Shown: positions 42,322 to 55,766 of the stretch, piece by piece | Numbering within the stretch: position 1 is the first letter of the stretch | How the letters are laid out: each line of letters opens with the position of its first letter | Source of the DNA: Anas platyrhynchos | Lineage: Eukaryota; Chordata; Aves; Anseriformes; Anatidae | Assembly (NCBI RefSeq): GCF_047663525.1 | Contig: NC_092602.1 | Location: 8,305,501-8,369,500 of the forward strand | Direction: 5' to 3' | Length of the DNA: 64,000 nt | The notes under the pieces: model-generated | What the model was told of the DNA's origin: nothing | The model's database searches: none | Seen by the model: the letters and a program-made list of their open reading frames with translations, nothing else | Translations under genes and position numbers: made by a program

Positions 42322-45300
42322 GTAAGTATTGCTATCTTTTTGTTAATTCAAAGGCTAAGGAGTTCTTGTTCTAATTACAGTCCTGTGCAGCTTCTTTGTC
42401 AGAAAACGATGAGCATTATGTAGTGTGTGAGTCAGCAGGGCTGTGACTTCGAGGCTAGGCAGTTGAAGATTAGCTACAGCCTTCGTGCATACAGTCTAAA
42501 ATGGAAACTAAAGGTGTTCTGTGGAATGGTACAGTTCCTGGGTGCTTTAGTCATTTCTGATAGGAAAGGTTATAAATTACAGTTATTAGGTAGTTGTGTT
42601 TCCCTGTTTTCTCATTGATCTGGATACACCTTTACTGGTTATCATGAGGTATGAAATTCCAGTTTGACATGGTTTACTGCCTGCTTTTCTAGAAAGGTGG
42701 ATTCCCTTCTCCCAAGCAGTATAAATTTCAATAGATTAATCTGTTATAGCCATAAATACAAACAGATGAGAAGATGACTGGAAGATGTTAAGAAAGCTAT
42801 GTGAAAAATTGGAGTTAAAATTCCTTCATTCTCTTGATGAATCACTATATCTTTTAACACATTTTCTGGTCGACTGAAGGTAGTTGACTGATCATTCATG
42901 AACGTAGAGGCCCTCAAAAAGCCGTTAAAGGCTATGGAAAGCTAGGAACACCAACTGTGACGTATTGCAAACAGGATTGAAAGTGCTTGCCCTGCCAAAG
43001 ATTGCTGGTACTTGGAAACTATCTAGGTTTTGTACCAGATGTCAGGATCGAATAGTATAAGTAGGATGTAGCAACTGCCTTCTAAGAATTTTGTATCTCA
43101 AGCCAGAATCTTTAGAGGAACCAAAATACTTAAGAATAGTGAGCACTTCCTTATTGAATGTCCTGAGATAAAACTCACAAAATTATGTAAAGTTTGTCAG
43201 TGAACTGTCAAACACAGGTAACTCGCTGCCAAGTGCTCTTAGCAAAGGAGAATTTGGTGAGCAGGAGATTATCTTAAGTTTGTAGATTAGCTTCCTCTGA
43301 AACATGAAGCTTAAAATTCCTAATGAGGAACAGCTGGCAGGTTGTTTTTCCTGCAAATGGGTGGCATGAGTTTGTGCTGGACTGTATGCTGACTCATATG
43401 ATTACTCAGGCTACCATCTCAGCATATTTGGGAGAGATCTAAGTGATGATCAAGTTCTGTTGAGGGTGATGAACTTAAAGGCAGGTGAGTGAAACTACTG
43501 TGTGTGTTCGGGTAAGTGTGCACAGGGTAACAGACACAAAAGTCTTACTGGTTTCATTAAACATGTGATCTGCATATTAGCTTTACAGCAGTGGATGCTT
43601 CCCTAAGGGGGAGGTGAATTCTTAAGCTAAATCTTCAAATAATCTGTAATCTATTTAGGAAGTTCTTTAAACTTAAATCTTATTACTCTGAGTGCTCTGT
43701 GGCATAAAAAACATTTCTGTCTTCGTTAAGAATTCATAAACTGAGTGTTGACAGTCACGGTTGCTCTGCATAAGTTAATGATCACAAGTTTTAGAAGTCT
43801 TCTCAGTTAAATTCTTTTACCTGCTTCTGCCACCAGCAGTATAGCAATGTGTTAGATTTTCAGTAGGAGAGCAGATAGCTTCTCCCATGTTCTGCAGTTG
43901 TCAGTTAATGATCCAGTGTCACATAGGGCATTTTCTTGTCAGTGTTTTTTGCTGAGTCAGTGGGCCCATTTTCTATAGCGTAGGAACAAGAAATGCTCTG
44001 AGGCAGTCCATATTGTTACCATTTCAGCAATTTTCATTTTTCTGGGCCATGGAATTGCTGTATGTTTTTCTGTAATCCTTATCATAGCAATGATCTGGAT
44101 GAAAACAAGACGTGACTAGGGCTTATTGTTTATTGCAATATTCCTCAGTGAGCTGTGGGATTCAGATATTCTCAAATTGGTTATTTGTCTTAGGTGACCC
44201 ACATCTCAAGTCTGTTGTGTTTCAGTCTCTAAAACCCCAGGCTGCACCCATCTCTGCAGACACCAGTTATTCACCAAAAGTGCTTAGCTGAAGTTTACAG
44301 CATTCCTCTCTGAAGCAGGAGTGGAAGGAGTGTAAAAACATCAGAACGCGCCACCCTATCCCTGGGATCTGTGTCTCTTTACACTGCCTTATTTCAGGTC
44401 TAATAAGATGCTTACCTGCTTACCAAATACCTGGTTCTGGATGGGAGTAATGTTTCCTTGATCTTTGCCATGCCTTTCACAGGCAAACTTTGCTGAAAGA
44501 TTAAGTCACTCTGAGGGTCTTGATTTATGTAGTATGAGCAAGGTACATGGGTGTCCTTGAATTTTTAGCAACCTGATAGCTCCTGATGGTAAAGCAGCAT
44601 TTTGTATGATTCTATATGAGCTTGAAAGCTAAATGATAATCAAACATTAATAGCATGTTCTTTACAGGGACAGAAATTCAGTCTGTGTCCTAATCTGCTT
44701 CAGTGCATTCAACTTTTACACAGATAGTTGCATTTGTCGCAGAGATCTCCAGCACCACCTCCCCCTCTCCTTTTTGAATCCTAACCTAAAAATGTGCCAT
44801 TGCAACAGGAAACAAAACTTCTTAACGCTGTGTGTAGTAGGGGCCTTATTATACAATGTAATAGCATTGCAGAAGACTGACTTTTGAGGCAAAAAGCAGC
44901 TTTAAGAAACAAAGTGAGGTTGAGATCATTGTGGTTAACATGCACCAAAGAAACACAATTACTCTGGTAAGTAATCATGTTTTGCTAGTAACTTCTTTGG
45001 AATAACTGTGGTTTTGAAAGTGATTCTCCTGTGTTGCTTTTCCACTGTATATAACTTCTGTTTACTCTTTGCCATCCTTAGTACCACTACTTGTGACCCA
45101 AATGCCTAAGCTGGGAAGGACTGAATTTTAGAGCCAAATGTATTTCCAAAGGAGCATAGGAGTACTTACTGAACTACTCTGTGTGCTGCTTTCAGCAGCT
45201 GCAATAGGATCCTATACAATTGCCTAGAAAAGATTTTATGGTAGTACACTTCAGGTGGAGGGACATGAAATGACCAGCTGAATTTTAAGTCATACATGAA

Positions 45301-48067
45301 AATGACTTGAGAATAATAGCAAAAGTCAGAAGGGTGAAAAGTGATGTCAATACGTATTATTAAATACTCTGTCAGCATGGGGCCAGTCTGAAATTCTTCA
45401 ACAAACCTGTTTAACAACAGAGAAAAAAAGATAAAGTTTAGATAAAAACTTTTTTAAAAAAAAAAGATAATTAAAAAAAAAAAAGAACTTACATGTTCTT
45501 GTTTTTTAATCCTATCCTATCCTAATAATTTGAGCTAATTTAACAGCTACAGAATGAGCTGTTCTTTTTTTTCCCCATCTTTGATTGTCTTTGATAATTT
45601 TACCTTACACAGTTTGAGGGTTGAATTAACACACTTAGTAGACTTTGGCCTTAAATCTGATCTGTTATGCTACTTACAGGATAACCAATCTATTTTAGAC
45701 CATTCATTTAGTATCCTGAAAAAGAAAATTTTAAAAACATTTTTTATTTTTGCTTTTAGCAAAGATTGTTCTAGAGCTGAAGTGAACAGCCTTTTGTTTA
45801 TCATTTTAGAATGAGTTTTTAGCATCTACGTCTAAATTTCATGAAACTGTATTCCATACCACATGCTAATTTAGTACCACATGGAAATTTATCTTTGCAC
45901 ACAAATACTTCTCGAACACAAGTGTATTTTAAAATGCATATATAATGCAAATTCTGCCTGGTATCTACTCTGGGAGATTTGGCAGACATAAAGGAAGTGA
46001 ATGAGTTCCCAACAGAACCATATATTGTTATAATACTGCACATTAAAAATATAACATAATTGTATAAGCTGTAATTATATATACATTTTTAAAATTGTCA
46101 TTGATAAACTAAAGGATTGACAATGAAGTTTTAATACATAATTATTATAATAAAATACTCTAAAATCTGTTACATATATATACATCTATTAAATAATAGT
46201 AAGTGAAAGTAGAAAATAAAGTATATGCATATATAAGTATCTTATAGTTCCTTGAGACCTTGAACAGTCCTTAAATTGATGGACAATGTACAACAGATTT
46301 TTATGCAGAGAATCAAGATCTGAACTAATTAATACTGTCAACGGAATTAATGAAGATTAGTTCATGTGTAGATGAGATCAAAATCAATTTATGCAGAAGT
46401 GCATTGCAATGTAAGCTCTGTCTTGCCATTACGCCATCATTTGGAGTGAAATTGGAATTGATTTCAGGACCTGAGTTATAAACTAAAAGCATTTAGATGT
46501 ATTTGTGGTTCCACCCTAGCACAACAAAGGCCAAGAAGGCAATTTGTTAAATATTTGTTCTCTAAGGCAATTGAAAGAGATTGCCTTTAGTCATTAGTGT
46601 CAACCAGCTGCTGCAGTAGATCACTCTGTGCTTGGGTGGAAGACAACATAGTATTATTTTTCTAATATTTTGAAGTAAGGTTCTGATAATCAACAAATAC
46701 TTTGTCACTGTAGTGATCAATAAGATTTTTTTTGAACATCTGACTCTTGCAGAGGGCAGAGACCAGTGGATGTCTGTAGTAACACAGTAATCAACCAACT
46801 GGTGTCCCCGCTGAGTGAAATGGAGAGTATTCTCTTTCTGTAATGAAAAACTGATGTTTATCTCATGTTTACTTGGTTTTAAATCACTGAAAAAATGAAG
46901 CCCAGGTGCTTATTTTTTATTTAAATACAATCCTAGCTACTTCAGTGAGATACCTGCCCAGGAAAACCTGAGAGTTAAGGGTGCTAGAACTTTGAAACTT
47001 GACCCTGAATAAATGAGTATTTGGTGTGTGTTGTGGAAGTCTGTGTGCCATGCAGACACTCCAGGACAACTGGGGACCATCTGTAGCAGCTTCCTGCCTC
47101 TGTGGCAACCAGAGCTATCCTGGAGCAATGATCCCCGTTGCTGTCCCTGCGGCCCAAATCCAGAGATGGGAGCAGAAGGCCAAAGCTTGTGTTTGGCATG
47201 AAATGGCACAGCTCACTCCAAATGTTTGCTGGCTGGCCACCATGTTGGGTCAGTGTGTTTCTGCTGAAGTTCCAGCATGTCCTTAAAGGGCAGGAATAGT
47301 TCTTCCTCACTTGTCACCTCAAGCTTTTTAAGGGCTGCTATTTGCCTCTTCTAAAACAAGTCCTGTTAAGCCTCTCTGGGCTGTAAAACATCATGGAAGC
47401 ACTAGGGAGTTGAGATGTTTGCTGTCATTGGTATCAACAGAGTACAGTGTTCTTAATACAGGAGAACGCTTTGGTGCTGTTGCTGATTCATTCCCCTGGT
47501 TTTCACAGCTGAGACTTGCTTTGGGATTGCCCCTGCACTTCTGTAAAAAATGGTCATTTTTGTACACTGTAAGGTATACAGTGTTGCAATGAACATCATT
47601 AATTACAGGTGTTTAAAATAGTTTAATAGAGAAAGTAAATGGTACGCCAAGTTTGAAAATACCTCATTTGCAAGTTCTTACAAGCCACTGGAGTGGAATT
47701 TCTAGTAAGTCATGGCAAGGCTGATTTGGAAAATATGGGGGAAGCATTTCACTTTGTCAGCAAATTATAAGATTTCTTGATACACTTTCAGTATTGCCAT
47801 CTGCCACAGTAGAAGCTCTATTTTGACTTAATGTTTTATATTGCTAAGAAAAAAAGTGCAGGTTCCATAAACTGCTCGTATAAATTTCATCTTGAAGGTT
47901 TTCTTTCTTCTCTTTTGACAGCTGAGCATCATTTCACTAAAGAGGAAAGTTAAAATCCTAGCACTGGGAATAGTTTTTTCCATTAAATATTTTCTCATCC
48001 TTCAAATCATCTATTAGGTGGTTTGCTTGTCCTGCATGGACCTTCATTGATTTCAGTGTTTAATTTA

Positions 48068-48106
<39 letters not shown>

Positions 48107-48107
48107 A
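48068..48107. repeat. (AATA)n microsatellite
   Basis: About ten uninterrupted tetranucleotide units. Confidence 0.95.
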
Positions 48108-49305
48108 CCAAAACCAAAACAAATCGGAATATTCCACAAAACTAAATTTTAAAAAAATATATAATTTTAATCTAAATTTGTAAAAGATTCCCTCCACCTC
48201 CCCTAAATTATTACATTATTAAAGTAAATCTGACAAGGTAAAGGAAAATTGATTTAAGTGAGCTATAAAAACAAGATAAACTTATTGCAAGTCAAGTTCT
48301 CCTCATCCAAAGGGAGATTAAAAAAAAAAAAAAAAGGAAATATAGTGGATTGATAAATTAACTATATTAAAAGTAAGTTCTTAATAATTAAATGACAGAT
48401 TCTGAATTTCAGACTATTTGTTCTTGCTCTTTTCAGGTTTTGAAATGATAGATTAGGACCAGAATCTTTGCCTTGAGTACTTGTTATCATTGATGTCCAG
48501 TTCACCAGCTCTGATGGTGAATGCAGCCAGCCATACTAAAAGAACTTTCCTATGCTTGGAAATTTGTGGTACATTTGTCCCAGAGTATTTCTTTGAGAAG
48601 AAGGTAACGTAGTTCACCTTGTGATTAGAATGAACAACTATTCTACAGGAGCTTTTTTGATAAAGATTTATGTAGATAAACCCTAACATAGTGTTACGTA
48701 AAGCTAGGAACACATCTTCAATAATCTGTTATGTGCTATAAGGTTCTATTGCTCTGTCTTGTCTTCAGAAAACATGTAGGAATTTTGGAGTTTAGAGTAA
48801 ATTGTGTATTGCCATCTTACTGGGGATGCCAAACTCAAGATTTGAGGGATCTGACACAATCTTAGTGCTATGAAATACCATTTTTGACAAGTCTAAGAGT
48901 GGATGGAATTTTTAGCTTAGTTTAGTATTCCAGTACTAGTTACGTTTAAAAAAAATGCTTAAAATCTTCACAAAATATATCATACATATGTGTGTTGTTA
49001 ATTCTGCCATAAAATGTATACTGACTCCTGGGGTTAGGAATTAAGATCTGCTAACGGTGCCAGATCGCTGTGTACAGGTATTATGAATTATTCATCCTGT
49101 TATCCCGGTGTAATCACAATAACGTCTTGGTGCTAATTAGCAAGTGATGGGCTGACACAAAGTCAAGAACACCCAGGAGATATTTTGTATAACAGTTATT
49201 CTAATTCTTGCTGGTAAATATCTTTTCTGCTGTTATGATTTTTTCTTTATTTAATAGAAACAGGTATTATTTTGGGACCCTTTTAGTTATTTAAACATTT
49301 ATTTA

Positions 49306-49331
49306 AAAAACAAACAAACAAACAAACAAAA
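49306..49331. repeat. (CAAA)n microsatellite
   Basis: About six tetranucleotide units. Confidence 0.9.
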
Positions 49332-52092
49332 CTTTTAGGATAAAAGTGAGTTGAGAGCTGAAGTTCTCCAATTAAGTTGAAGAAAACTGTCTGCAAGTTT
49401 TCCTTGCTGTCACTAAATTACTTTGTAGTTTTCCCCTTTCTTCCATTACCGGTAAGCTTTATTGTGTGATATTAATAGGAGCTGAATTTAACTTATTTTT
49501 AATGAATGCGGAACACCCAAATGTGGAATTGTAAACCATAGCATTTGCTACGTTAATTAAGGCATTAGACATTTGTACATACTAATATTTTTGACTTTAG
49601 GGTACACAGTTTAAAATGGCTAGTAGATTTCTTTTGTTTAACGTGAGTGTAACTTGTGACTCATTTTTTCCCTTTCCCACTGTTAAGTCAACTCTCAACA
49701 TTTTTTGTTTGACTCACTGTTAGTATGTATCAGTGTTCATTGAGGGGCTTTATCAGAACTCAAAGGGCATTACTAATTCACCTTTTATCGCTGTTCCTTA
49801 AAAATATCTGTATTTTTGAAATAAGACTGCAGCTTGAAACACTGCTTCATTAATGCAGATAATTTCAGTCTCAGAGCTAAGCCTGTTTAAAAAAAAAAAA
49901 AAAAAAAGGAAAAAAAGACACACACACACGGTCCTATTTGTTTTCTTCTCTAGCAGTCTTTTTTTCTTCATTTTGTGCTGTCCGTGACAAGATTTCCTTC
50001 CTTCCCCACTCTCCTTGAAGAAACACAGTTTGGTAACTACATGAAGATGTAACTGGTGGGTAGTACCACTCAACTGTATTCTAATGCCCAACGTAGCCTG
50101 AATTTTGCTTTACATGCACACAGCTAGCTGTTCTCTGAGTATCTTTTAGTTTAAGGAGAAGGAATAAGAGGACCGAAGAATAACTTTGTGGAATTGATGC
50201 TGGCCTTGTTTTATGTGTTTTTCTTGATGTTTGTGCTTCTGTTCATCGGTGGCGTGAGATGTTTTTCTCCCTTTCCTCTCCTCCTCCCCTTTTCCTGTTT
50301 CTCTCCCTCAGTCACCACATCCTTCCTAGTTCTGCTTATCACTGAGATTTTTCATCTCTCTCTCTCAGTTCTCACCCTCCTGCCTGTGATTAAACACCTG
50401 GAACGTTTCCAGCCTGATGACTGCAGAGTTTTGCAATGAAATTCCTTTGGGATTTGCTGCAGTAAGGCTCTGCTTCTTGAAATGCATTGCTCTGAAGGAG
50501 TCAGACTTTCTGTATTCTAATGCTCATCTTTGTATAGATTTTGAAAGTACTGGGCATATTAAATGCATCATTGCTACCTGAATAGCAGAGGCCTCATAGT
50601 AGGAAACTGTTTCATTATTACAAACTATATAAAATCCTTCCCCCAGAAAACTTTCTTCCTTTTGGCTGAAATATGTGGACAACTGAACTGATCAACATTC
50701 TGATACCATTGACTTTTGAGATTCTGCTTTTGGAGGGTTAGCCTAAAGCAAGAGTTGCATCTGCTGCTATGCACAAGTTAGGTAGGTTTCTAAACCCCAG
50801 TATGTGAAATTTGGTTCTGAATAGTATTACTGAGGTTTGTCTTAGCTTCAGCTGTATTAAAAAAAAAAAAAAATCACTTTTGGTGGAAAATGTCATAGCT
50901 GCAACATTACATTGCTTAATTGCTATGTTACAATGACAGTTGCTACATCTGATTCAACATTAACTCCTGAAATGAATGGTGGAGGACAATTATCTGTGGA
51001 AATTAAACTAAAGATTTTGCGTAAGAGAAAATAAGTGAATATGTCTTGCTAGATAGGAAAATACTCTATGATTGACTTTGAAGTTTCTTCAATACCATTG
51101 TCCTAAGTTTTTAGACTGCAAACTGTCCTCAAAAGGCTCTCTGTTTTGTTAATTTATCTTTCACTCAAGGCTGTGTACACTGATAAAACATTATGTATCA
51201 ATAATGTCAGTTTCCTTGCCAAAAAGCCTTTTTCCCAGAGCTTTTGAGCCATTTAACATAAAGCTGCCATTAGCATTGCCCACCAGCTGAGGCTGTCTAG
51301 AACGCAAAGACAATTGAATCAGAAAGGACATTTGTACTCGGTAAATTGAAACATTTGAAAATACTGGAAGATCTAGAAATTAAAGAGATGGAACCAATGC
51401 TCTTTACTTCCTTCTTGGTGAAGGAGCTTTCAATCAATGTTAAGCATTTTCATTTGTAAGTTATTCAAGTTATGTTGTCTTATATTTAAGTGCAAAAGAA
51501 ACCAACAAAATAACAGCAAAAAGAAAGAAGAGGGCAAATTAATTTTCTTTTGAAGCCCTGTACAGGCAGGACTGTATCATCAAGGTATTAGCATTGCTGT
51601 GAATGAGCACCTGAGTCACTGAGAGAATGGAAATGTATCATAAAAAGTACCTTGTATCAGAAAACGTAGCTAGAATATTCTATATGATTTGAGCTAGTGT
51701 CTCTCTGGAGGCTTCTGGTAGTTTCTTATAGACTGTTAAAAGTCTCACCATCTAAATCAGCATTTAAGCCATGCCTGCTGCACCTAAACTTCACGTGACC
51801 ATGCACGCTCTCATTCAGCAAGTCTAACCTAAATAATGTAATATCAAATTAGATAATGCATTTAATTTTTTTCCAATTAAATAGTAGTTCAGATTCCTAA
51901 CATTTTTCTTATTCCCTCTGTACTTCTTTCGGTCTCCTGTCTTCATTCTCTGTTCCTGTCCCTTGCCTTTCCTCTTCTCACAAACTAATTTTTTACTGCC
52001 TTTATCTTTTATTCCCTGCTCTTTCCTGAGTCCTGGTGTCCTCCCTGACCTCTCTTCCCTCTTTAAATACTTTCTTCCTGGCCTCATGGAGC

Positions 52093-52183
52093 ATCGCCAT
52101 GGTGACTGCATGATGTCACTGCACTGGGAACTGTTGCCCAGGAAACTGCGTGATGTCATTGCGGAGACAGTTGCCATGGTTAC
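52093..52183. promoter_or_regulatory. Tandem RFX X-box / CRE-like array
   Basis: Three X-box motifs, ATCGCCATGGTGAC (52093-52106), GTTGCCCAGGAAAC (52133-52146) and GTTGCCATGGTTAC (52170-52183). The first two are each followed after exactly 4 bases (TGCA, TGCG) by TGATGTCA, at 52111-52118 and 52151-52158; the third is followed by TGAG but has no CRE-like octamer. The first two units are exactly 40 bases apart and the third 37. X-boxes bind RFX proteins and TGATGTCA resembles a CREB/ATF site (established). That this is an enhancer or promoter is inference. Confidence 0.6.
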
Positions 52184-55100
52184 TGAGGTACCGGGGAGAA
52201 AAGGGGTTGTTATTTCACAGATGGCAGGAAATGCTCCCATTAATGGCAACAAAGAAGATGCTTTTATTTATGTATTTCTGTTCCAGGGAGGGCTGCCTGT
52301 GATTCAAAGTCCCCGTTCCTTTCCTGATACAGTGTGCTCAGTTTGGGTTTTCATTTGGTCTGTGTGATTCTGCTCACCTATTTCTATCGTTAAATGTTAC
52401 TGTGAACATCAAGACACAATAAAAAAGGGGAAAAACCTACCTTGTCCAGTGCTTCTGTGTAGTACGGATTCCCACCTGTCGTTGCTCTTTGCTTTTTCCT
52501 ATTCGTTTTCTTTTGTTTCTGTGATGAGCAGCCCAGCCCAGCTGTTACCCCGGCAGATGTCAGAGGTGCACTAGCAGTGAACGTTACATCTCTGAGCTTG
52601 CTTCATCTGCCCCAGGCTCTGTTTCTCTGAAGGGCAAGCTATAATTTGTTTTCCACTTCTTTCATGCCTTTACCAACTTTTGTTTCATCACTGTTAAAAT
52701 ATGCCTGCTTTTTGTTTTTGTTTTTAGTAATTGCAAGAGTTCCAGGAAATGCCCAATGCGAAAGGTGAAGCAGGAGTTAAATAAAAAGTAGGAGCAGCTA
52801 TTAGAGATATGCAGGTATGCAATAATAAGTTTGTTAACCCTCATTGTGTGCACAGAACAATGTGTAAGCATGTGTGTGCAGCTAATGTTTCGTGTAAGGA
52901 TGTGGGAATGTAAGTAGCGGTAACCATGTGTCTTAAGTCTGTGCATGTGATGTGTAGATCAGTAGCTCTGACAGAGTGTTGTGTATGTGTATAAACATAC
53001 ATATAATTGCTCTATGTGCAGATGCTCTAGAGTTCACTAGAAGCTGTGCTTACAGGCTTGCCATTAGTTAACCAGGAAACGGGCCATTCTCTGTTGCTGC
53101 TGTGTTTTGAGATCCTCAAGTTGAAAATTCTAACTTGGGTTAACTTCCAATTACTGCAGAGCTGAAAACAAGAATTCTATCAAAGATACAGAGTGCTAGT
53201 AGCAGGCCAGGTATTGGGATATTGGGACTGAGAAATTTTGGAGTTCTGAAATCTTGACTGAAAGCCAGGTCTCCTGAAATGGTGGGAGGAGACTGGAATT
53301 GAGGTAGCAGCTAAATTTTGGCAACACTGGATGAGGAATGGTGGAGAGAGAATATAACTTCATTTGGGTGGAGGGGTGGGAGGGGGGGGGGGGGGGGGGG
53401 GAAGATATAGAGAGCAGAATTTCCAGACTTAGTTATGGGGGAAAACAAGGGAATGCCAATTGGGATTTTTTGCTGTTTGTGGTGAAGCAGTAAAGATATT
53501 TCATTAGAATTTAATTTTGTATTCCTTTCCTCATACTTTGAAAGTACTATTTGTATAAATGTATATTTGCTCAGTATACTGCAAAAAGTAATCTCAACCT
53601 CTTTGCCAAAGTAACTAAAAGGAAATCATGTTTCACATCTCTATCTAGGTAGGGCTGCAGGAAACAAGTTATAAGAGATCAGACGGCAATGAGATAAAAC
53701 AGATAACGGAGGTGGAAAGCAGCAGTCAGTCAGTGTGGAGAGGTTCATAACAGTCAGGTGAGAGACATAATCACTAGCCAGTGTTTGACCTGTGTGTAAG
53801 TTCTTAAATTATAACTTGATAAGTGTTTAGTTAATCAACATGCAATGGTGGTATTGGGATATCAGGTCTCTTTGTCCATTTTGAGCTAAGGGACTTGCAT
53901 CACTGTGAAATGTGGGTCAGTAATCATGCAACTTTCCTGGACTCTAATGGACTAGAACGATTTTATGGTTGCTAGAATTAGGGTACTGTTGAATCTGATA
54001 TTGAAGGGATATTTAATTTCTGCCATTAATGGCCACCAGTGTTACTTGTCCTGTTAAATGAGCTTCAGAACGAACCCTGAACTTGAGTTTGTTTCATTTC
54101 AGCACTATACCAGACAATGTGAGATTATTATATTTAAATACATTTTAAACATTTATATTTGGGTCATATTTTTTGTTAAAGTATGAGAAAAATCAAGAAG
54201 TTGGAATCTTTTTAACTGTCAGAGAGGTCATGAAAAGGTTTGTGAAGCTTATATCTCTCCAAATTTTGCCTGGAATCGGCAGTCAGATTCATGATTCATT
54301 ATCCATCTGTCTGTCTCTCATCTTTCAACGTGAAATTTTTGTAAATATTTAAATAGTAATTGTATGCTGTGATACAGCAATACTAGAGACCACATACTGA
54401 TAAATAAATATAGACTTATTTTCTACCACTGTCAGCCAGCTGGGATATCTGTATGTTAAAATCCTGTGTGTAGCAGGGGGAGGCACCATGCCGTGCTGCA
54501 GGAATGACAATCCCATGAGCAATGTGAGCTTAGTTTTTGCTGGCCAATGCTTCCATCTACTGGAGATCTCTGTTCTCACAGTATTCATTCTGTGCTGTAT
54601 TCTGAGATCTAGTCTTGATAGTTAAAATCCTCCAAATATTATCATGTATAAATTACAGTATATAATAAAAATAGTTCCTCTTGTGATATTAAGTGGCTAG
54701 CACAAAATGCTTTTACATGCTCTTTACATTTGAAAGATGTGTAATTGAATCAAAACTGTGTTTTTTTCCTGAAATGCAGCATTTAAGACAGTAGTAATAT
54801 AAATGAAGGTACAAAATTTAAAACTATCTTGCTGGTGGGTAGTTGTGTGATTTGATAATAAATACAGAATTTTCAGGAGGAGACTTCAGAGCCTGTAGGA
54901 TTGCTCCTTTATGCTTTATGAGCAAACAGGATTGGCGTTGATGTCCATTGAGACATGAAGTATTTTAGTATCAAGACTAGAAAAGTAGACTCAGTATTAC
55001 TTACGCTGCTACAGTACATCAGAGTTTGCCTGTGCTTCATAAGAGTCACTGTAGGAGGCAATCAACACTGCTGTAGTCAGTACTGATTTGCCTTTCAGGG

Positions 55101-55526
55101 GAATTAAAGGCTTTTTTTTTTCTTCTGGTGGCTGAAAAGAAACACCACAAATAGTGGATTTTGGTTTTCTTGTTAGCATCTCCCTGATTCCTTAAGCACC
55201 TTGAAGTGTTTGATTAGAAAATTTAGGAATAAACTAGTTTCTGGAGGAACTTACCTGTAACCCAGCTAAAAATACTTCTCAGCCCACCTTTCTCTGTGTG
55301 GTTCTTCTCATTCTTCCCTGCAAATCCACTGATTTGTTGAAAGACCAGCATGGAATTATTATCCCTGTGATATTTATTATTCTTATCAGGCTTTGTACAA
55401 ATAAGAACACTGTAAAATGTAAAGAGAATAAATACTTTTGGTTCTGTGTTACTGTTATTTATGACAGTGTTGTTAAAAGTAATAATATCAGAACACCTTT
55501 GGACTTGATACAGTACTGTTACAAAT
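52184..55526. other. Gene-free region downstream of YWHAH, part 2
   Basis: No exon recognised. Contains AATAAA near 52419 and a G-rich tract with a 20-base G run ending at 53401. Otherwise AT-rich sequence without visible structure. Confidence 0.6.
53366..53401 (+). repeat. G-rich tract with G20 run
   Basis: Three short G tracts (GGG, GGGG, GGG) followed by 20 consecutive G. It is able in principle to form a G-quadruplex, and its length is prone to assembly error. Confidence 0.9.
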
Positions 55527-55766
55527 CACAGAATCACTGAGTGGCTTGGGGCCATAATAGGATCTAGTTCCAACCAGAACCATGGGCATGACGCCTCCCA
55601 ACACACCAGGTGTCCCAATGGCCTTGGGCACTTCAGGGATGGGGCAGCCAGTTTCTCTGGGCAGCCTGCTGCAGAGCCTCACCACCCTAACAGTAAAGAA
55701 TTTTCTCTTAATATCTAATCTAAATCTGCCCTTTTAGTTACCTCTTGTGCTATCATTACACTAAAT
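55527..55766 (-). mobile_element. CR1 LINE 3' fragment
   Basis: ATCACAGAATCACTGAGTGG, then GATCTAGTTCCAACC, CTGGGCAGCCTGCTGCAGAG and TTCTCTTAATATCTAATCTA follow the reverse complement of the CR1 3' region in order. 5'-truncated, about 240 bases. Confidence 0.88.

Larger units (their letters stand above)
41041..52080. other. Gene-free region downstream of YWHAH, part 1
   Basis: No coding exon, tRNA or other gene recognised. It is AT-rich and contains simple repeats: T26 at 42296-42321, AATA repeat at 48068-48107, CAAA repeat at 49306-49331. Short open frames here have no protein-like features. A pyrimidine-rich tract at about 51900-52080 precedes the X-box array. Confidence 0.65.

Noticed and set aside
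51963-52367. 134-codon + open frame across the X-box array
   Set aside because: It reads through a pyrimidine-rich tract and then the tandem motif array; the composition and lack of splice context argue against a protein.
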